From an uncultured Pirellulaceae bacterium (GTDB lineage Bacteria; Planctomycetota; Planctomycetia; Pirellulales; Pirellulaceae), in contig CALCJM010000004.1 of the NCBI GenBank assembly GCA_937967505.1, positions 1 to 64,000 on the forward strand: 64,000 nt of DNA, written 5' to 3'. The position numbers were made by a program, and so were the translations under genes. How positions within the stretch are numbered: position 1 is the first letter of the stretch; every line of letters starts with the position of its first letter. Below, piece after piece: positions 1 through 9,227 of this stretch. A model generated the notes under the pieces. That model did not search any database. It was not told the DNA's origin and saw nothing but the letters and a program-made list of their open reading frames with translations.

Positions 1-1
1 C

Positions 2-3000
2 ACCGCCGGTTGCCGCTACGAGGAGGAGAAGATTGCTCCGTTTGCGTTCCGTCCTGTCGATCGCATTCCCGGCATTCCGCAAAAGTTTGCCTCGATGATC
101 GAGATTGGCGGAGTGGCTCAGCCGATCGTTTCGACCAACTACGATGGTCGGCCGATCAAGTTGGACGGAAACCCAAAACACGCGCGCAGTGGCGGGGCAT
201 CGTCGGCCTTCACCCAGGCGCGTATGTTAGAGTTTTACGATCCTGATCGTTTGCGTAACGGGGCACGTCTGAAGACGCGCGAAAATTCCCGCCGTACGTT
301 CTGGGAAGACGCTTCGTTTGATCAAGTGATAGGCGAACTGCAAACACTCGTGGGCGATCAGTCCAAAGTTGCCATCCTTGCCGAAGGCAGCATGTCTCCG
401 TCGCTGCTGCGTCTCAAAGGTAGTTTCAAGGGACAGTGGTACGATTACAGCCTGATCAATGACGACAACGCACGTGCCGGCAGTCGGCGCGCTTTCGGCA
501 AGGTTGTGCGGACCTTGAATCACTTCGACAAAGCGAAAGTGATCATCTCTCTGGATGCGGATTTCATGGGCGTCGATCCGGCCGCCGTGGGTAATTCGGT
601 GTCGTTCGCCAAATCCCGTAACGCCGATGCGGCTGCCGCGATGGCAGATGGCCAGATCATGAACCGCCTGTATGTGGTCGAAAGTCAACACACCGTCACC
701 GGTGCGGCTGCCGATCATCGCATGTCGGTTCCGTCAAGCAAGATTGCAGGTTTTGTTAAATCGTTGGTGGCGGTGGTTGATGCCACACGCAAGGAAACAC
801 AGGTCGATACAAAGCTGCCTTACCGAGAGCGTTTGTTGGCCTGTATGGCGCACGATTTGGTCGCCAACGCGGGTGAGAGCCTGCTGGTTTGCGGTGAATC
901 GCAACCGGCCGAAGTGCATGCGGCAGTTCACGCGTTGAACAAGCGGTTCGGCAACGTGGGCAATACCGTGACCTACTCCGAACTGCCCGATGCGGGCCGT
1001 CCCGGAGCGCTGGAGTCGATTCAGGCTTTGGTGGAAGACGCCCGGGCGGGCAAGATTGAAACGTTGATTGTGCTGGGTGGCAATCCCGTCTACGGGGCCC
1101 CAAAATCGCTGGGGCTAACAGAGGTCATTGCCTCGATTCCAAACAAGGTCCATTTCACCTGTTATAAAAACGAAACCAGCGTCGCCTGCGAGACGATCGC
1201 CGATCTGGCTCATCCGTTGGAGACATGGAAAGACGGCTTGGCGGACGATGGTTCGGTTTGTGTTGGACAGCCTTTGATCAACCCGCTGTTCGGGGGCAGG
1301 TCGGTCATCGAGACTCTGGCGATGTTGCTGGGTGAATCAGAGACCAGTGGCCAGGCGATTGTGAAAACAACCGTCGGTTTGTCTGATGCTGAATGGAAAC
1401 AGGCCGTGCACGACGGTTTTATCGCCGGCAAGACTGCGCCAGAGGCCAACGTTGACGCCAAAGACATGCCGAAGCTTGTGGGTGACGATTCGTGGATGAA
1501 ACCATGGGACAAATCTGCACTTGAGTTTGTGTTTACTCCATCGGCGTCGATGTACGATGGCCAGTTTGCCAACAACGCCTGGATGCAGGAACTGCCTGAT
1601 TTCACGACCAAGATTACTTGGGACAATGCCGCACTGGTCAGCCCCAACACTGCCAGAGCGCTTGGGCTGCATCAGCACACCAAAGCCACGTTCAGTGTTG
1701 GCGGTGGCGAAGTGGTGTTGCCGGTTCACGTGCAACCCGGTCAGGCCGATGGTTCGATTGGTTTGGCAATCGGTTACGGCCGCAATCGTGCGGGGCGCGT
1801 CGGTGGCGACAAGGACCTGGGCGTCAAGCCGGTCGGTGTCGATGTGTCGCCGTTGCGGTCGGTGGAAAACTGGGCATTCACAGATGGATTGGGTGCGGAA
1901 AACGTCACTCGTTCGGGGAGTGTTTACAAACTGGCGATTATTCAGGAACCGTGGGATATCGATCCCGTTGGTCGCGATGAAATTCAATCCCGGATGTTCC
2001 GCAACAAGGACAAAACGGATACTGACCGGAGTGGTTTGATTCGTGAAGGTAGCTACGCCAGTTTTGAAGGTTTTGTCAAACAACATCCTGACGCGTTCAA
2101 GCTGAAGCCGGCTGGCGAACATGACAACGAAGACAAGCACTCGTCGGCACCCGGGAAGCGCGTCAAGTCGATGGCGCTTCCGGTAGTCACGAATGTCAGC
2201 TTCAACCCGGGCGGTGCGATTCCAACGGATGAGAAAAAAGGTGATCACGGGCATGACGACCACGCCCATCACAGTGATGAAGGCAGCCACGATGCCCACG
2301 ACGGCCATGCTCACGCTGGTGAAGATCACGCACATGGCGATCACGCACATGGCCATGAAGGTGGTCATGGTCATAAGGCGCGATGGCCTGAAGCGTTCCA
2401 TATGCATCATCATCTGTTTGATATCACCAAGGGTACACGTGAAAATTACACGATGGAAAACAAGGCTCACACCAACGTGTGGGGCAAGGCCATCGACTTG
2501 AACAAGTGCATTGGCTGTAACTCTTGTGTGGTGGCGTGTCAGTCGGAGAACAATGTGCCGGTCGTTGGACGTGATGACGTTCGACGCGGACGTGAGATGC
2601 ACTGGATCCGCATCGACCGTTACTACGGCAACAATCTGTACAACAATGATGCGGCGGAAAACGATGACAAAATGATCGTGCACCAACCGGTGGCCTGTCA
2701 TCACTGCGAAAATGCTCCGTGCGAGACCGTTTGTCCGGTTGCCGCAACGGTTCACTCGCATGAGGGACTCAACGACATGGTTTACAACCGCTGTATTGGT
2801 ACGCGTTACTGCGGTAACAACTGTCCTTACAAGGTCCGTCGATTCAACTTTTTCAATTACTCCGATGCCAAGACCTTCCTCAAGTATCCCGGGGCGGACA
2901 AACTTCCGCCGGGCGATCGCAATCTGCAGAACCTGATGATGAATCCGGAAGTTTCGATTCGTAGTCGCGGCGTGATGGAGAAATGTACCTACTGCGTGCA

Positions 3001-3310
3001 ACGCATCCAGAACAAAAAGATTCAGGCCAAAGCCGAGCATCGTGAAATTGGCGACAATGAGATCACAACGGCTTGTCAGGATGCTTGTCCGACGCAGGCG
3101 ATTACCTTTGGCGATTTGAATCGGGTTACCAGCGACGTGCATGCGGCACATAAAAATCCTCGCGCCTATTCGATGCTTGAGGAACTGAATAACTGGCCAC
3201 GTACGGTGTATCTGGCGCGTGTTCGCAACGTTCATCCGTGGATGATCGATGCAGATGACCGCGACTCCAAACCGCGTGACTATCAGAAAGAAGCTGCCGG
3301 CCAAGCCTGA
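2..3310 (+). CDS. actB: Alternative complex III subunit ActB, molybdopterin-oxidoreductase-like plus 4Fe-4S domain (5' partial)
   Basis: Iron-sulfur subunit of the quinol:cytochrome c oxidoreductase alternative complex III. The reading frame is open to the window edge, so the start lies upstream; the visible part begins just after a GCR motif, as in other ActB proteins. The large N-terminal part is molybdopterin-oxidoreductase-like; family members do not hold Mo cofactor. The C-terminal ferredoxin part shows four cysteine clusters: CIGCNSC...C, CHHC...C...CP, CIGTRYC...CP and CTYC with a final CQDACP. Between the two parts, nt 2230-2415, is a very His/Asp/Gly-rich linker. It is followed by actC after 72 bp. 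ActA (pentaheme cytochrome) is expected just upstream, outside the window. Assignment to ACIII rests on this architecture and on the downstream genes; confidence is high. Confidence 0.93.
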   Translation, partial: TAGCRYEEEKIAPFAFRPVDRIPGIPQKFASMIEIGGVAQPIVSTNYDGRPIKLDGNPKHARSGGASSAFTQARMLEFYDPDRLRNGARLKTRENSRRTFWEDASFDQVIGELQTLVGDQSKVAILAEGSMSPSLLRLKGSFKGQWYDYSLINDDNARAGSRRAFGKVVRTLNHFDKAKVIISLDADFMGVDPAAVGNSVSFAKSRNADAAAAMADGQIMNRLYVVESQHTVTGAAADHRMSVPSSKIAGFVKSLVAVVDATRKETQVDTKLPYRERLLACMAHDLVANAGESLLVCGESQPAEVHAAVHALNKRFGNVGNTVTYSELPDAGRPGALESIQALVEDARAGKIETLIVLGGNPVYGAPKSLGLTEVIASIPNKVHFTCYKNETSVACETIADLAHPLETWKDGLADDGSVCVGQPLINPLFGGRSVIETLAMLLGESETSGQAIVKTTVGLSDAEWKQAVHDGFIAGKTAPEANVDAKDMPKLVGDDSWMKPWDKSALEFVFTPSASMYDGQFANNAWMQELPDFTTKITWDNAALVSPNTARALGLHQHTKATFSVGGGEVVLPVHVQPGQADGSIGLAIGYGRNRAGRVGGDKDLGVKPVGVDVSPLRSVENWAFTDGLGAENVTRSGSVYKLAIIQEPWDIDPVGRDEIQSRMFRNKDKTDTDRSGLIREGSYASFEGFVKQHPDAFKLKPAGEHDNEDKHSSAPGKRVKSMALPVVTNVSFNPGGAIPTDEKKGDHGHDDHAHHSDEGSHDAHDGHAHAGEDHAHGDHAHGHEGGHGHKARWPEAFHMHHHLFDITKGTRENYTMENKAHTNVWGKAIDLNKCIGCNSCVVACQSENNVPVVGRDDVRRGREMHWIRIDRYYGNNLYNNDAAENDDKMIVHQPVACHHCENAPCETVCPVAATVHSHEGLNDMVYNRCIGTRYCGNNCPYKVRRFNFFNYSDAKTFLKYPGADKLPPGDRNLQNLMMNPEVSIRSRGVMEKCTYCVQRIQNKKIQAKAEHREIGDNEITTACQDACPTQAITFGDLNRVTSDVHAAHKNPRAYSMLEELNNWPRTVYLARVRNVHPWMIDADDRDSKPRDYQKEAAGQA
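2324..2353 (+). repeat. Perfect 15-nt tandem duplication inside actB
   Basis: Two abutting identical 15-mers (GATCACGCACATGGC) at 2324-2338 and 2339-2353. They encode DHAHG twice within the His-rich linker. The unit keeps the frame, so copy number could change by slippage without breaking the protein. Confidence 0.9.
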
Positions 3311-3382
3311 TCCTGAATTGGGATTCTCGGGCATACGACAACGACAAAAATACACTTAAGACTAAATTAGACGGAAACAAGA

Positions 3383-4777
3383 ATGGCTACGACGGTTGAT
3401 CCCCAGGGTTTGGACAACACGTACGACGACGCATCGCAGCGTACGCCGCTGGTTTTGGGTGGCCTGGACTACCAGGGCGTCACCGAAACGGCGTGTGGAT
3501 TCTGGGAGGCCGAAAAGGCTCCCAAGATCTGGTGGATTTTGTTGCTGATGGCGATGAGTTTGCTGGGAATCCTTGGCGGGCTGGTGAATCATCTGTTGAT
3601 GTCAGGCGTTGGTGTCTGGGGTAATAACAATCCCGCCTACTGGGGCTGGCCGATTGTGAATTTCGTATTTTGGGTCGGCATCGGTCACGCGGGAACGCTG
3701 ATTTCCGCGATTCTGTTTTTGTTCCGCCAGAACTGGCGTACCAGTATCAACCGTGCCGCTGAAGCGATGACCATTTTTGCGGTGGTGTGTGCGGGCATGT
3801 TCCCCGGTATCCATATCGGGCGCGTGTGGGTGTTTTACTGGCTGTTTCCGATTCCGACGGAACATCTGGCGATGTGGCCGAACTTTCGTAGCCCGCTGCT
3901 GTGGGATGTGTTCGCCGTTTCGACTTATGCGACGGTGTCGTTATTGTTCTGGTACATGGGTATGGTTCCCGATATTGCAACCTTCCGGGATCGCACCAAA
4001 AGCCGTATCGGAAAATTCATCTACGGGCTGCTGTCGCTGGGCTGGACCGGTTCGGCCCGTAACTGGCACCGCTACGAGATCGCCTATACGTTGTTGGCCG
4101 CATTGGCGACGCCGCTGGTTCTTTCAGTGCACACGATCGTTAGTTTTGACTTCGCGGTTTCCCAGTTGCCGGGTTGGCACACGACCATCTTCCCGCCTTA
4201 CTTTGTGGCCGGTGCGATCTTCAGTGGTTTCGCCATGGTGGTCACGTTGTTGGTGCCGGCGCGGGCGTTATTCGGTCTGGAGAAATTGATCACGCTGCGA
4301 CACCTTGAGAATATGAACAAAATTATCATGGCGACGGGCCTGATGGTGGGGACCGCTTACGGAATCGAATTCTTTATCGCCTGGTACTCGGGTGTTCAGG
4401 TGGAAAGTTACGCGTTCTGGAATAGGGCGTTTGGTAATTACTCGTGGGCGTACTGGATTATGATCAGCTGCAATGTCGTGATCCCGCAGTTGTTCTGGTT
4501 TAAATGGTGTCGGACAACCACCTGGTTTATGGTGATCGTCTGTATTTTTGTGAATATCGGGATGTGGTTCGAGCGATTTGTGATCACGATCACTTCGCTG
4601 TGTCGCGACTTCCTGCCCTCCAGTTGGGCGTACTTCACACCAACCTGGGTGGATATCGGCATGCTTGTCTGTAGCTTCGGTCTGTTTTCGACTTTGTTTC
4701 TGCTGTTCTGTCGGTTCCTGCCGGTGATCGCGATGGCGGAAGTCAAAGGCATCATGCCGCGCGATGGACATCATTAG
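3383..4777 (+). CDS. actC: Alternative complex III membrane subunit ActC (NrfD/PsrC family)
   Basis: Polytopic membrane subunit of alternative complex III, 464 aa. NrfD/PsrC-type subunits bind quinol on the positive side and anchor the Fe-S subunit. The sequence shows roughly ten hydrophobic segments, starting at about residue 50 ([19 protein letters not shown]), and characteristic stretches such as [15 protein letters not shown] and [17 protein letters not shown]. The start ATG at 3383 follows a weak purine-rich stretch. It sits between actB and the actD-actE fusion in the same direction, as in known ACIII operons. Confident family and complex assignment. Confidence 0.95.
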   Translation: MATTVDPQGLDNTYDDASQRTPLVLGGLDYQGVTETACGFWEAEKAPKIWWILLLMAMSLLGILGGLVNHLLMSGVGVWGNNNPAYWGWPIVNFVFWVGIGHAGTLISAILFLFRQNWRTSINRAAEAMTIFAVVCAGMFPGIHIGRVWVFYWLFPIPTEHLAMWPNFRSPLLWDVFAVSTYATVSLLFWYMGMVPDIATFRDRTKSRIGKFIYGLLSLGWTGSARNWHRYEIAYTLLAALATPLVLSVHTIVSFDFAVSQLPGWHTTIFPPYFVAGAIFSGFAMVVTLLVPARALFGLEKLITLRHLENMNKIIMATGLMVGTAYGIEFFIAWYSGVQVESYAFWNRAFGNYSWAYWIMISCNVVIPQLFWFKWCRTTTWFMVIVCIFVNIGMWFERFVITITSLCRDFLPSSWAYFTPTWVDIGMLVCSFGLFSTLFLLFCRFLPVIAMAEVKGIMPRDGHH

Positions 4778-4799
4778 AAAAACTGACGTGACCGAGGAT

Positions 4800-4815
4800 G
4801 GAAGCATCCGCTTCC
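4800..4815 (+). other. Small stem-loop between actC and actDE
   Basis: GGAAGC-ATCC-GCTTCC gives a 6-bp perfect stem with a 4-nt loop, 53 nt before the actDE start. No T tract follows, so an mRNA-stability or processing hairpin is as likely as a terminator. Confidence 0.4.
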
Positions 4816-4867
4816 AACGGTATCAAACAACTCGACAATCCGCACTTTTGCACGATTGAAAATAACG

Positions 4868-6328
4868 ATGGCAGAAAATAACAACAACAATGCTGATTCG
4901 AAACTGATTGGCCTGCTGGCTCAGTTTGACGATCCGGAATCGCTGGTCGCGGCCTGTAATCACGCGCGTGAGGCCGGTTATAAAAAAATGGATGCCTATT
5001 CGCCGTTTCCCGTTCACGGGATTGATCCGGCGATCGGCATCAAACGAACCATACTGCCTTTGATCGTGTTGGCGGCCGCTCTGGGGGCGGTTGTGGTGGG
5101 GTTGGGATTGCAGATCTACACCAACTCAAGTGCGCTTGATTTTCTGGCACCGTTTCCGGGTTATCCGTTTCAGATCAGTGGAAAACCAGTTTTCAGTATT
5201 CCTGCCAACATCCCGGTGACGTTCGAGATCATCGTGTTGACCAGTGCGATTACGACCTTCTTGGGCATGTGGATTCTGAATCGCCTGCCAATGTTCGCCA
5301 ATCCACTGCACCGGATTTCGCGATTTAAGCGGGTTACCAACGACAAGTTCTTCCTTTGCTTGGAAGCCAAAGATGAGAAATTCAATCGTGCGGCATCGGA
5401 AACCCAGTTGAACAAATGGGGCGCGGTGGCAATCGAGGAAGTGCGGCAGGATCTGACGGACAATGATTTACCGAAGTGGATTCCCACGGCTGCGATTTTG
5501 GGGGCGATTGTTTTGTTGCTGCCGCCAGCGGCCATCTTCAGCCAGTGGGGGCAAACCAATCGCCATCCGCGTTTGCACGTGGTTCCCGATATGGACTGGC
5601 AGCACAAGTTCAAAACACAGACGATGGCTCCCAACCTTGCCAACGGCCTAGATGAGGTTGATCTGATGTATGCCGACCTTCGTTCGGCGCGTCGGCCGGT
5701 TGATGGTGCTGTGGCATTTGGTTCACTGGATATCGACAGCGAAATGAACTTCGGCATCAAGCAAGATTTTGCACATGCCATTTCCTCGCGCAAGAGCATG
5801 CGAACGTTGCTGGTAAGTGCAACCGATGACAAAACAGCGGAATCCTCCAGTGGCGACAGTCCTGCGCTTGCTGCTGATGCGACGGAGAATATAGACCAGT
5901 GGGTTACCACGTTTCCTGAGGGCGTTGAGGTCAATGAAAAACTGCTCGCCCGCGGGCAGCAGCGCTTTAATATTTACTGCGCGGCCTGTCATGGTTACGC
6001 GGGACAAGGTAACGGATTGGTCAACCAAAAAGCGCTGGCGTTGGCAGCCAACGGCGACGCCACGTGGACCGCCGCTCGCTCGCTGCATGATGCTGATGTA
6101 AAAGGTGATGCCAAGAACCCGGTTGGGAGAATCTACGATACGATCACCAATGGGCGTGGCAACATGGGGCCTTACAGGGCACAGATTCCTGTCGAAGATC
6201 GGTGGGCGATTGTGGCCTATGTGAGAGCACTTCAGGAAACAGGGCTGAAGACACCCGGTGTTGATGCTGCGACCGACGGAGAAGAAAGTGCCGAAAAGGT
6301 AGACCCGGATGCCAAGCCTAAAGAATAG
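4868..6328 (+). CDS. Fused ActD (DUF3341) - ActE (monoheme cytochrome c) subunit
   Basis: 486 aa. The N-terminal ~180 residues match ActD (DUF3341): a small soluble head with the SLVAACNHAREAGY segment and two transmembrane helices (about residues 60-85 and 115-140). The C-terminal part has a third hydrophobic segment (WIPTAAILGAIVLLLPPAA) and a cytochrome c domain with CAACH at residues 371-375, like ActE. In characterised ACIII operons actD and actE are usually separate genes, so this is a fusion. An in-frame TTG lies at 4856, but the ATG at 4868 gives a normal MAEN start and is preferred. It lies between actC and actF, co-directional. The role is membrane anchoring plus electron exit from ACIII. 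Confidence 0.88.
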   Translation: MAENNNNNADSKLIGLLAQFDDPESLVAACNHAREAGYKKMDAYSPFPVHGIDPAIGIKRTILPLIVLAAALGAVVVGLGLQIYTNSSALDFLAPFPGYPFQISGKPVFSIPANIPVTFEIIVLTSAITTFLGMWILNRLPMFANPLHRISRFKRVTNDKFFLCLEAKDEKFNRAASETQLNKWGAVAIEEVRQDLTDNDLPKWIPTAAILGAIVLLLPPAAIFSQWGQTNRHPRLHVVPDMDWQHKFKTQTMAPNLANGLDEVDLMYADLRSARRPVDGAVAFGSLDIDSEMNFGIKQDFAHAISSRKSMRTLLVSATDDKTAESSSGDSPALAADATENIDQWVTTFPEGVEVNEKLLARGQQRFNIYCAACHGYAGQGNGLVNQKALALAANGDATWTAARSLHDADVKGDAKNPVGRIYDTITNGRGNMGPYRAQIPVEDRWAIVAYVRALQETGLKTPGVDAATDGEESAEKVDPDAKPKE

Positions 6329-6454
6329 AAAAACAGCGATGCGTCGTTGTCCGCAAGGGTGATCGCATCAGAGTTCCAAAATACAAAACCCCAAGTCAAA
6401 ACTAACCACGTCGACACTTCATTATTACGGGTGTCAAACCAGACTGATTTAGCA

Positions 6455-7771
6455 ATGCACGAAACACGACCTGCAAAAATTACCTCCCCCGTCGTATCGC
6501 TGGGCAATGGTTACGTACGTACGATTCCTGTGGCGGCAATTGTCGCTGCGGTTGGAGTCGTGTTGGCGATCCTGTTTTCTGGTGGGCTGGGTGCCCGGTT
6601 TATGCACGCCTATTTGATGAATTACGCGTTCCTGCTGTCGATTTGTCTGGGCTGTTTGTTCTTCGTGACAATTATGCACCTAACACGTGCCGGGTGGAGC
6701 GTGACACTACGCCGGATTGCCGAACTTTACGCGATGTGTGTTGTGCCGATGGCGTTGCTGTTTCTGCCGATTCTGGTGACCGTTCTGTCAGGGAGTGATG
6801 TGCTGTACCCGTGGGTTGATGGGGGTTGGTCGATGGGGGATAGCGACGACCCTGCTGCGGTGGCAACGGCCGGATTCATCAACAGTTTGCCTGTCGCCCA
6901 ACGGCCACCATTTGAGCAATTGAAGTACGGGTTTTTGAACCCCGGCTTTTTTGCCGGCCGCTGGGTTGTGTATTTTTTGATTTGGGGAGGAATGGCGTCG
7001 TTCTTCCTGTTCACATCTCTCAAGCAAGATAAAACAGGCGAAGGCAGCCTGACGCACCGGATGCAGGCCTTTGCCGCTCCGGCGATGATCGTGTTCGCCG
7101 CGACGCTGGTATTTTCCTCGTTTGACCTCGAGATGTCACTGGAGCCGTTTTGGTTCAGCACGATGTATCCGGTTTACTTTTTTGCCGGCGCGGTATTAAG
7201 TGCTTGGGCGACGATTACCCTGACGGCGTTATGGTTTCAACGCACCGGGCGCGTGACCGACGAGATCACCATTGAGCACTATCACGATATGGGCAAGATG
7301 ATGTTTGGTTTTATCGTGTTCTGGGGATACATCGCCTTCAGCCAATTCCTGCTGATCTGGTACGCGAATATTCCAGAAGAGACGTTCTGGTATAACTGGC
7401 GAATTAACTATCCAGGCTGGAAAACACTGTCCTATGTTTTACTGATTGGGCATTTGTTCATCCCGTTTTTGGCGATGATGGGCCGCACGGTTCGACGTAG
7501 CAAGAACTTCCTGTTTGGTGCGACAATCTATCTGTTGGTGATGCACTGGTTGGATCATTTTTGGTTGGTGATGCCGCACTACAACCACTACGTCGGTGGC
7601 GGGATTGAAGGGCGCGGCTGGGATACGTTTAATCCCATGGCGGACATCGCCTGTGCAGTCGGGATGATCGCTGCATTTATTGCGATCTTCTGTGTGATCT
7701 GCCGGGACAGGCCGTTGGTGGCGTTGCAGGACCCAAGATTGGGCGAATCGCTGAACCACGAAGTCCACTAG
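6455..7771 (+). CDS. actF: Alternative complex III membrane subunit ActF
   Basis: 438-aa polytopic membrane protein related to ActC (NrfD-like) and found as the second such subunit of ACIII. About ten hydrophobic segments are visible, starting at TIPVAAIVAAVGVVLAILF; the segments FYW-rich at MVFAATLVFSSFDLEMSLEP and the LVMHWLDHFWLVMPHYN region resemble ActF proteins. The frame extends upstream to a TTG at 6347, but the ATG at 6455 lies shortly before the first helix and is preferred; the extra 36 residues look unstructured. It belongs to the actB-actC-actDE-actF run. Confidence 0.9.
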   Translation: MHETRPAKITSPVVSLGNGYVRTIPVAAIVAAVGVVLAILFSGGLGARFMHAYLMNYAFLLSICLGCLFFVTIMHLTRAGWSVTLRRIAELYAMCVVPMALLFLPILVTVLSGSDVLYPWVDGGWSMGDSDDPAAVATAGFINSLPVAQRPPFEQLKYGFLNPGFFAGRWVVYFLIWGGMASFFLFTSLKQDKTGEGSLTHRMQAFAAPAMIVFAATLVFSSFDLEMSLEPFWFSTMYPVYFFAGAVLSAWATITLTALWFQRTGRVTDEITIEHYHDMGKMMFGFIVFWGYIAFSQFLLIWYANIPEETFWYNWRINYPGWKTLSYVLLIGHLFIPFLAMMGRTVRRSKNFLFGATIYLLVMHWLDHFWLVMPHYNHYVGGGIEGRGWDTFNPMADIACAVGMIAAFIAIFCVICRDRPLVALQDPRLGESLNHEVH

Positions 7772-7841
7772 AGAAAAGATTAGCCATTGCCGGCAACCAG
7801 TAGTAGAACAAGCAAATCACGAGAAAACCGAGTCAAAAACC

Positions 7842-8153
7842 ATGGCGGAAATCATTCAAGGCAGCGACGAAAAGGCACAGGCACGCCCACGTTATGATGA
7901 TATCAACACACCGGTTGTGGTGATGTGGGGGTTCATCAGTGCTGTGTTAACACTGGTGGCGATCCTGACGATCAGCGGTGTGTACAACGTCTGGTCCGCC
8001 AGTTGGATCAAAACGCGTCAGGGGCAGTTTGTGAATCAACCGGCACGTGAGCAGGTTATTCAGCAGAAAAAGGTACTTCAGGGCGGAGAGGGATCGATCG
8101 CGATCGGCGATGCGATGAAGAAGGTCGTTGAGCAGTACGGGAAAAGTCACTAA
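7842..8153 (+). CDS. Small one-helix membrane protein in the ACIII-oxidase operon
   Basis: 103 aa, no family recognised. It has a charged N-terminus, one transmembrane helix at about residues 24-50 (VVVMWGFISAVLTLVAILTI) and a polar C-terminus of about 50 residues rich in Gln, Lys and Glu. It lies between actF (70 bp upstream) and the SCO gene (46 bp downstream), all on the same strand. The position and topology suggest a small accessory subunit of ACIII or of the ACIII-caa3 supercomplex (an ActG/ActH-like role), but sequence identity to those was not shown. The ATG at 7842 is the first start in the frame. Confidence 0.75.
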   Translation: MAEIIQGSDEKAQARPRYDDINTPVVVMWGFISAVLTLVAILTISGVYNVWSASWIKTRQGQFVNQPAREQVIQQKKVLQGGEGSIAIGDAMKKVVEQYGKSH

Positions 8154-8176
8154 GCGGTAGTATTCAACATCGTTAA

Positions 8177-8191
8177 GTCCCAAATCGGGAC
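8177..8191 (+). other. Short stem-loop before the SCO gene
   Basis: GTCCC-AAATC-GGGAC forms a 5-bp stem with a 5-nt loop in the 46-bp gap, ending 8 nt before the SCO start codon. It could affect ribosome access. Evidence is the inverted repeat only. Confidence 0.35.
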
Positions 8192-8199
8192 ATTCATTA

Positions 8200-9168
8200 A
8201 TGCACCTTAATTCAACATTTCGGACTTTTGTCTTCCTCAGCCTGATGGCTGTTGTGGGGGGATTATATGTTGATGCATTAAAGGCAGATGAGCCAATACG
8301 GGCGGACGAAGCTGCCGCGCGTAAAACTGATCCCTTTGCCCAAGTTGATCCCAAAGATGATCCCTACGGTGCGCGACGAATTCCTGATGCACTGGTCAAT
8401 ATTGGCGTTGATGACTCCAAGAATGGCAACTTGGTTGATGTGAACACCGCCTTCCGTGATCACAAGAATAACCTAGTTCGGATTGGTGATCTGTTTGACG
8501 GTGTTAAACCCGTCGTCATGTCGTTTAATTATTCCGACTGTCCCAAGTTGTGCAGCGTTCAGCTGGAAAACATGGTCGATGCGCTCAGCCAGATCGATCT
8601 GAAGATTGGTAATGACTTTCGCATGGTTTCGATCAGTATCGATCCCGAGGAAACCACAGAGCGGTCACGTCAGCAGCTTGATATCTACACACGTCGATAC
8701 AACCTGGCTTCGGCGCGAGACGGTCTGCATTTTCTCGTTGGCGAACAAGCGTCGATTACGAAGATCACTGACGAGTGCGGTTTTAAATACAAATACGTTG
8801 AATCGCAAAAACGATACTCTCACCCACCTCTGTTTTTGATCCTGTCTCCCAAGGGCAAGATCGTGCGGTACATCCATGGGCTGGATTATGATCCCCAAAC
8901 GATGAAACTGGCTTTGGTGGAGGCGGCCGAAGGCAAGATTGGTTCGCCGCTGAATCTGGCCAGCTATGGCTTGGGTTGCTTTGTGTTCGACACGAGCACC
9001 GGCAAGTACACGTTTCAGGCGATGGCGTTGATGCGTGGCGGAGCCCTTTTGACCTTGTTGGTTTTGACGATCACGCTGGTGCCGTATTGGTTCTTCCGGC
9101 GGGGTGCCGGTGACCAGCATATTGCTGTAGAGAAAACATTGACATCCAAACCGGAACCGGGCCTCTGA
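8200..9168 (+). CDS. SCO1/SenC family copper chaperone
   Basis: 322 aa. SCO proteins are membrane-tethered thioredoxin-fold chaperones that deliver copper to, or reduce, the CuA site of cytochrome oxidase subunit II. The metal motif CPKLC (Cys114 and Cys118) and the distal His208 in a YSHPPLF context are present. The N-terminus is a signal sequence or anchor (about residues 8-27) and a second hydrophobic segment lies near the C-terminus (about 278-297, ALLTLLVLTITLVPYWFF), so the domain would face the periplasm. It directly precedes ctaC, which contains CuA. Confidence 0.92.
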   Translation: MHLNSTFRTFVFLSLMAVVGGLYVDALKADEPIRADEAAARKTDPFAQVDPKDDPYGARRIPDALVNIGVDDSKNGNLVDVNTAFRDHKNNLVRIGDLFDGVKPVVMSFNYSDCPKLCSVQLENMVDALSQIDLKIGNDFRMVSISIDPEETTERSRQQLDIYTRRYNLASARDGLHFLVGEQASITKITDECGFKYKYVESQKRYSHPPLFLILSPKGKIVRYIHGLDYDPQTMKLALVEAAEGKIGSPLNLASYGLGCFVFDTSTGKYTFQAMALMRGGALLTLLVLTITLVPYWFFRRGAGDQHIAVEKTLTSKPEPGL

Positions 9169-9227
9169 CTTTTCACTCGAATCGTTGGCTTGTTTCAGGA
9201 TTAAACTTTATTTTGTGCGTTAGATAA

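Noticed and set aside
1337-3355. Long - strand open frame (672 codons) opposite actB
   Set aside because: Its translation has no recognisable domain, and the + strand frame has clear ActB motifs through the whole stretch; it is a codon-use shadow.
4856-4867. TTG start four codons upstream of the ActD-ActE ATG
   Set aside because: An ATG follows directly and gives the normal N-terminus.
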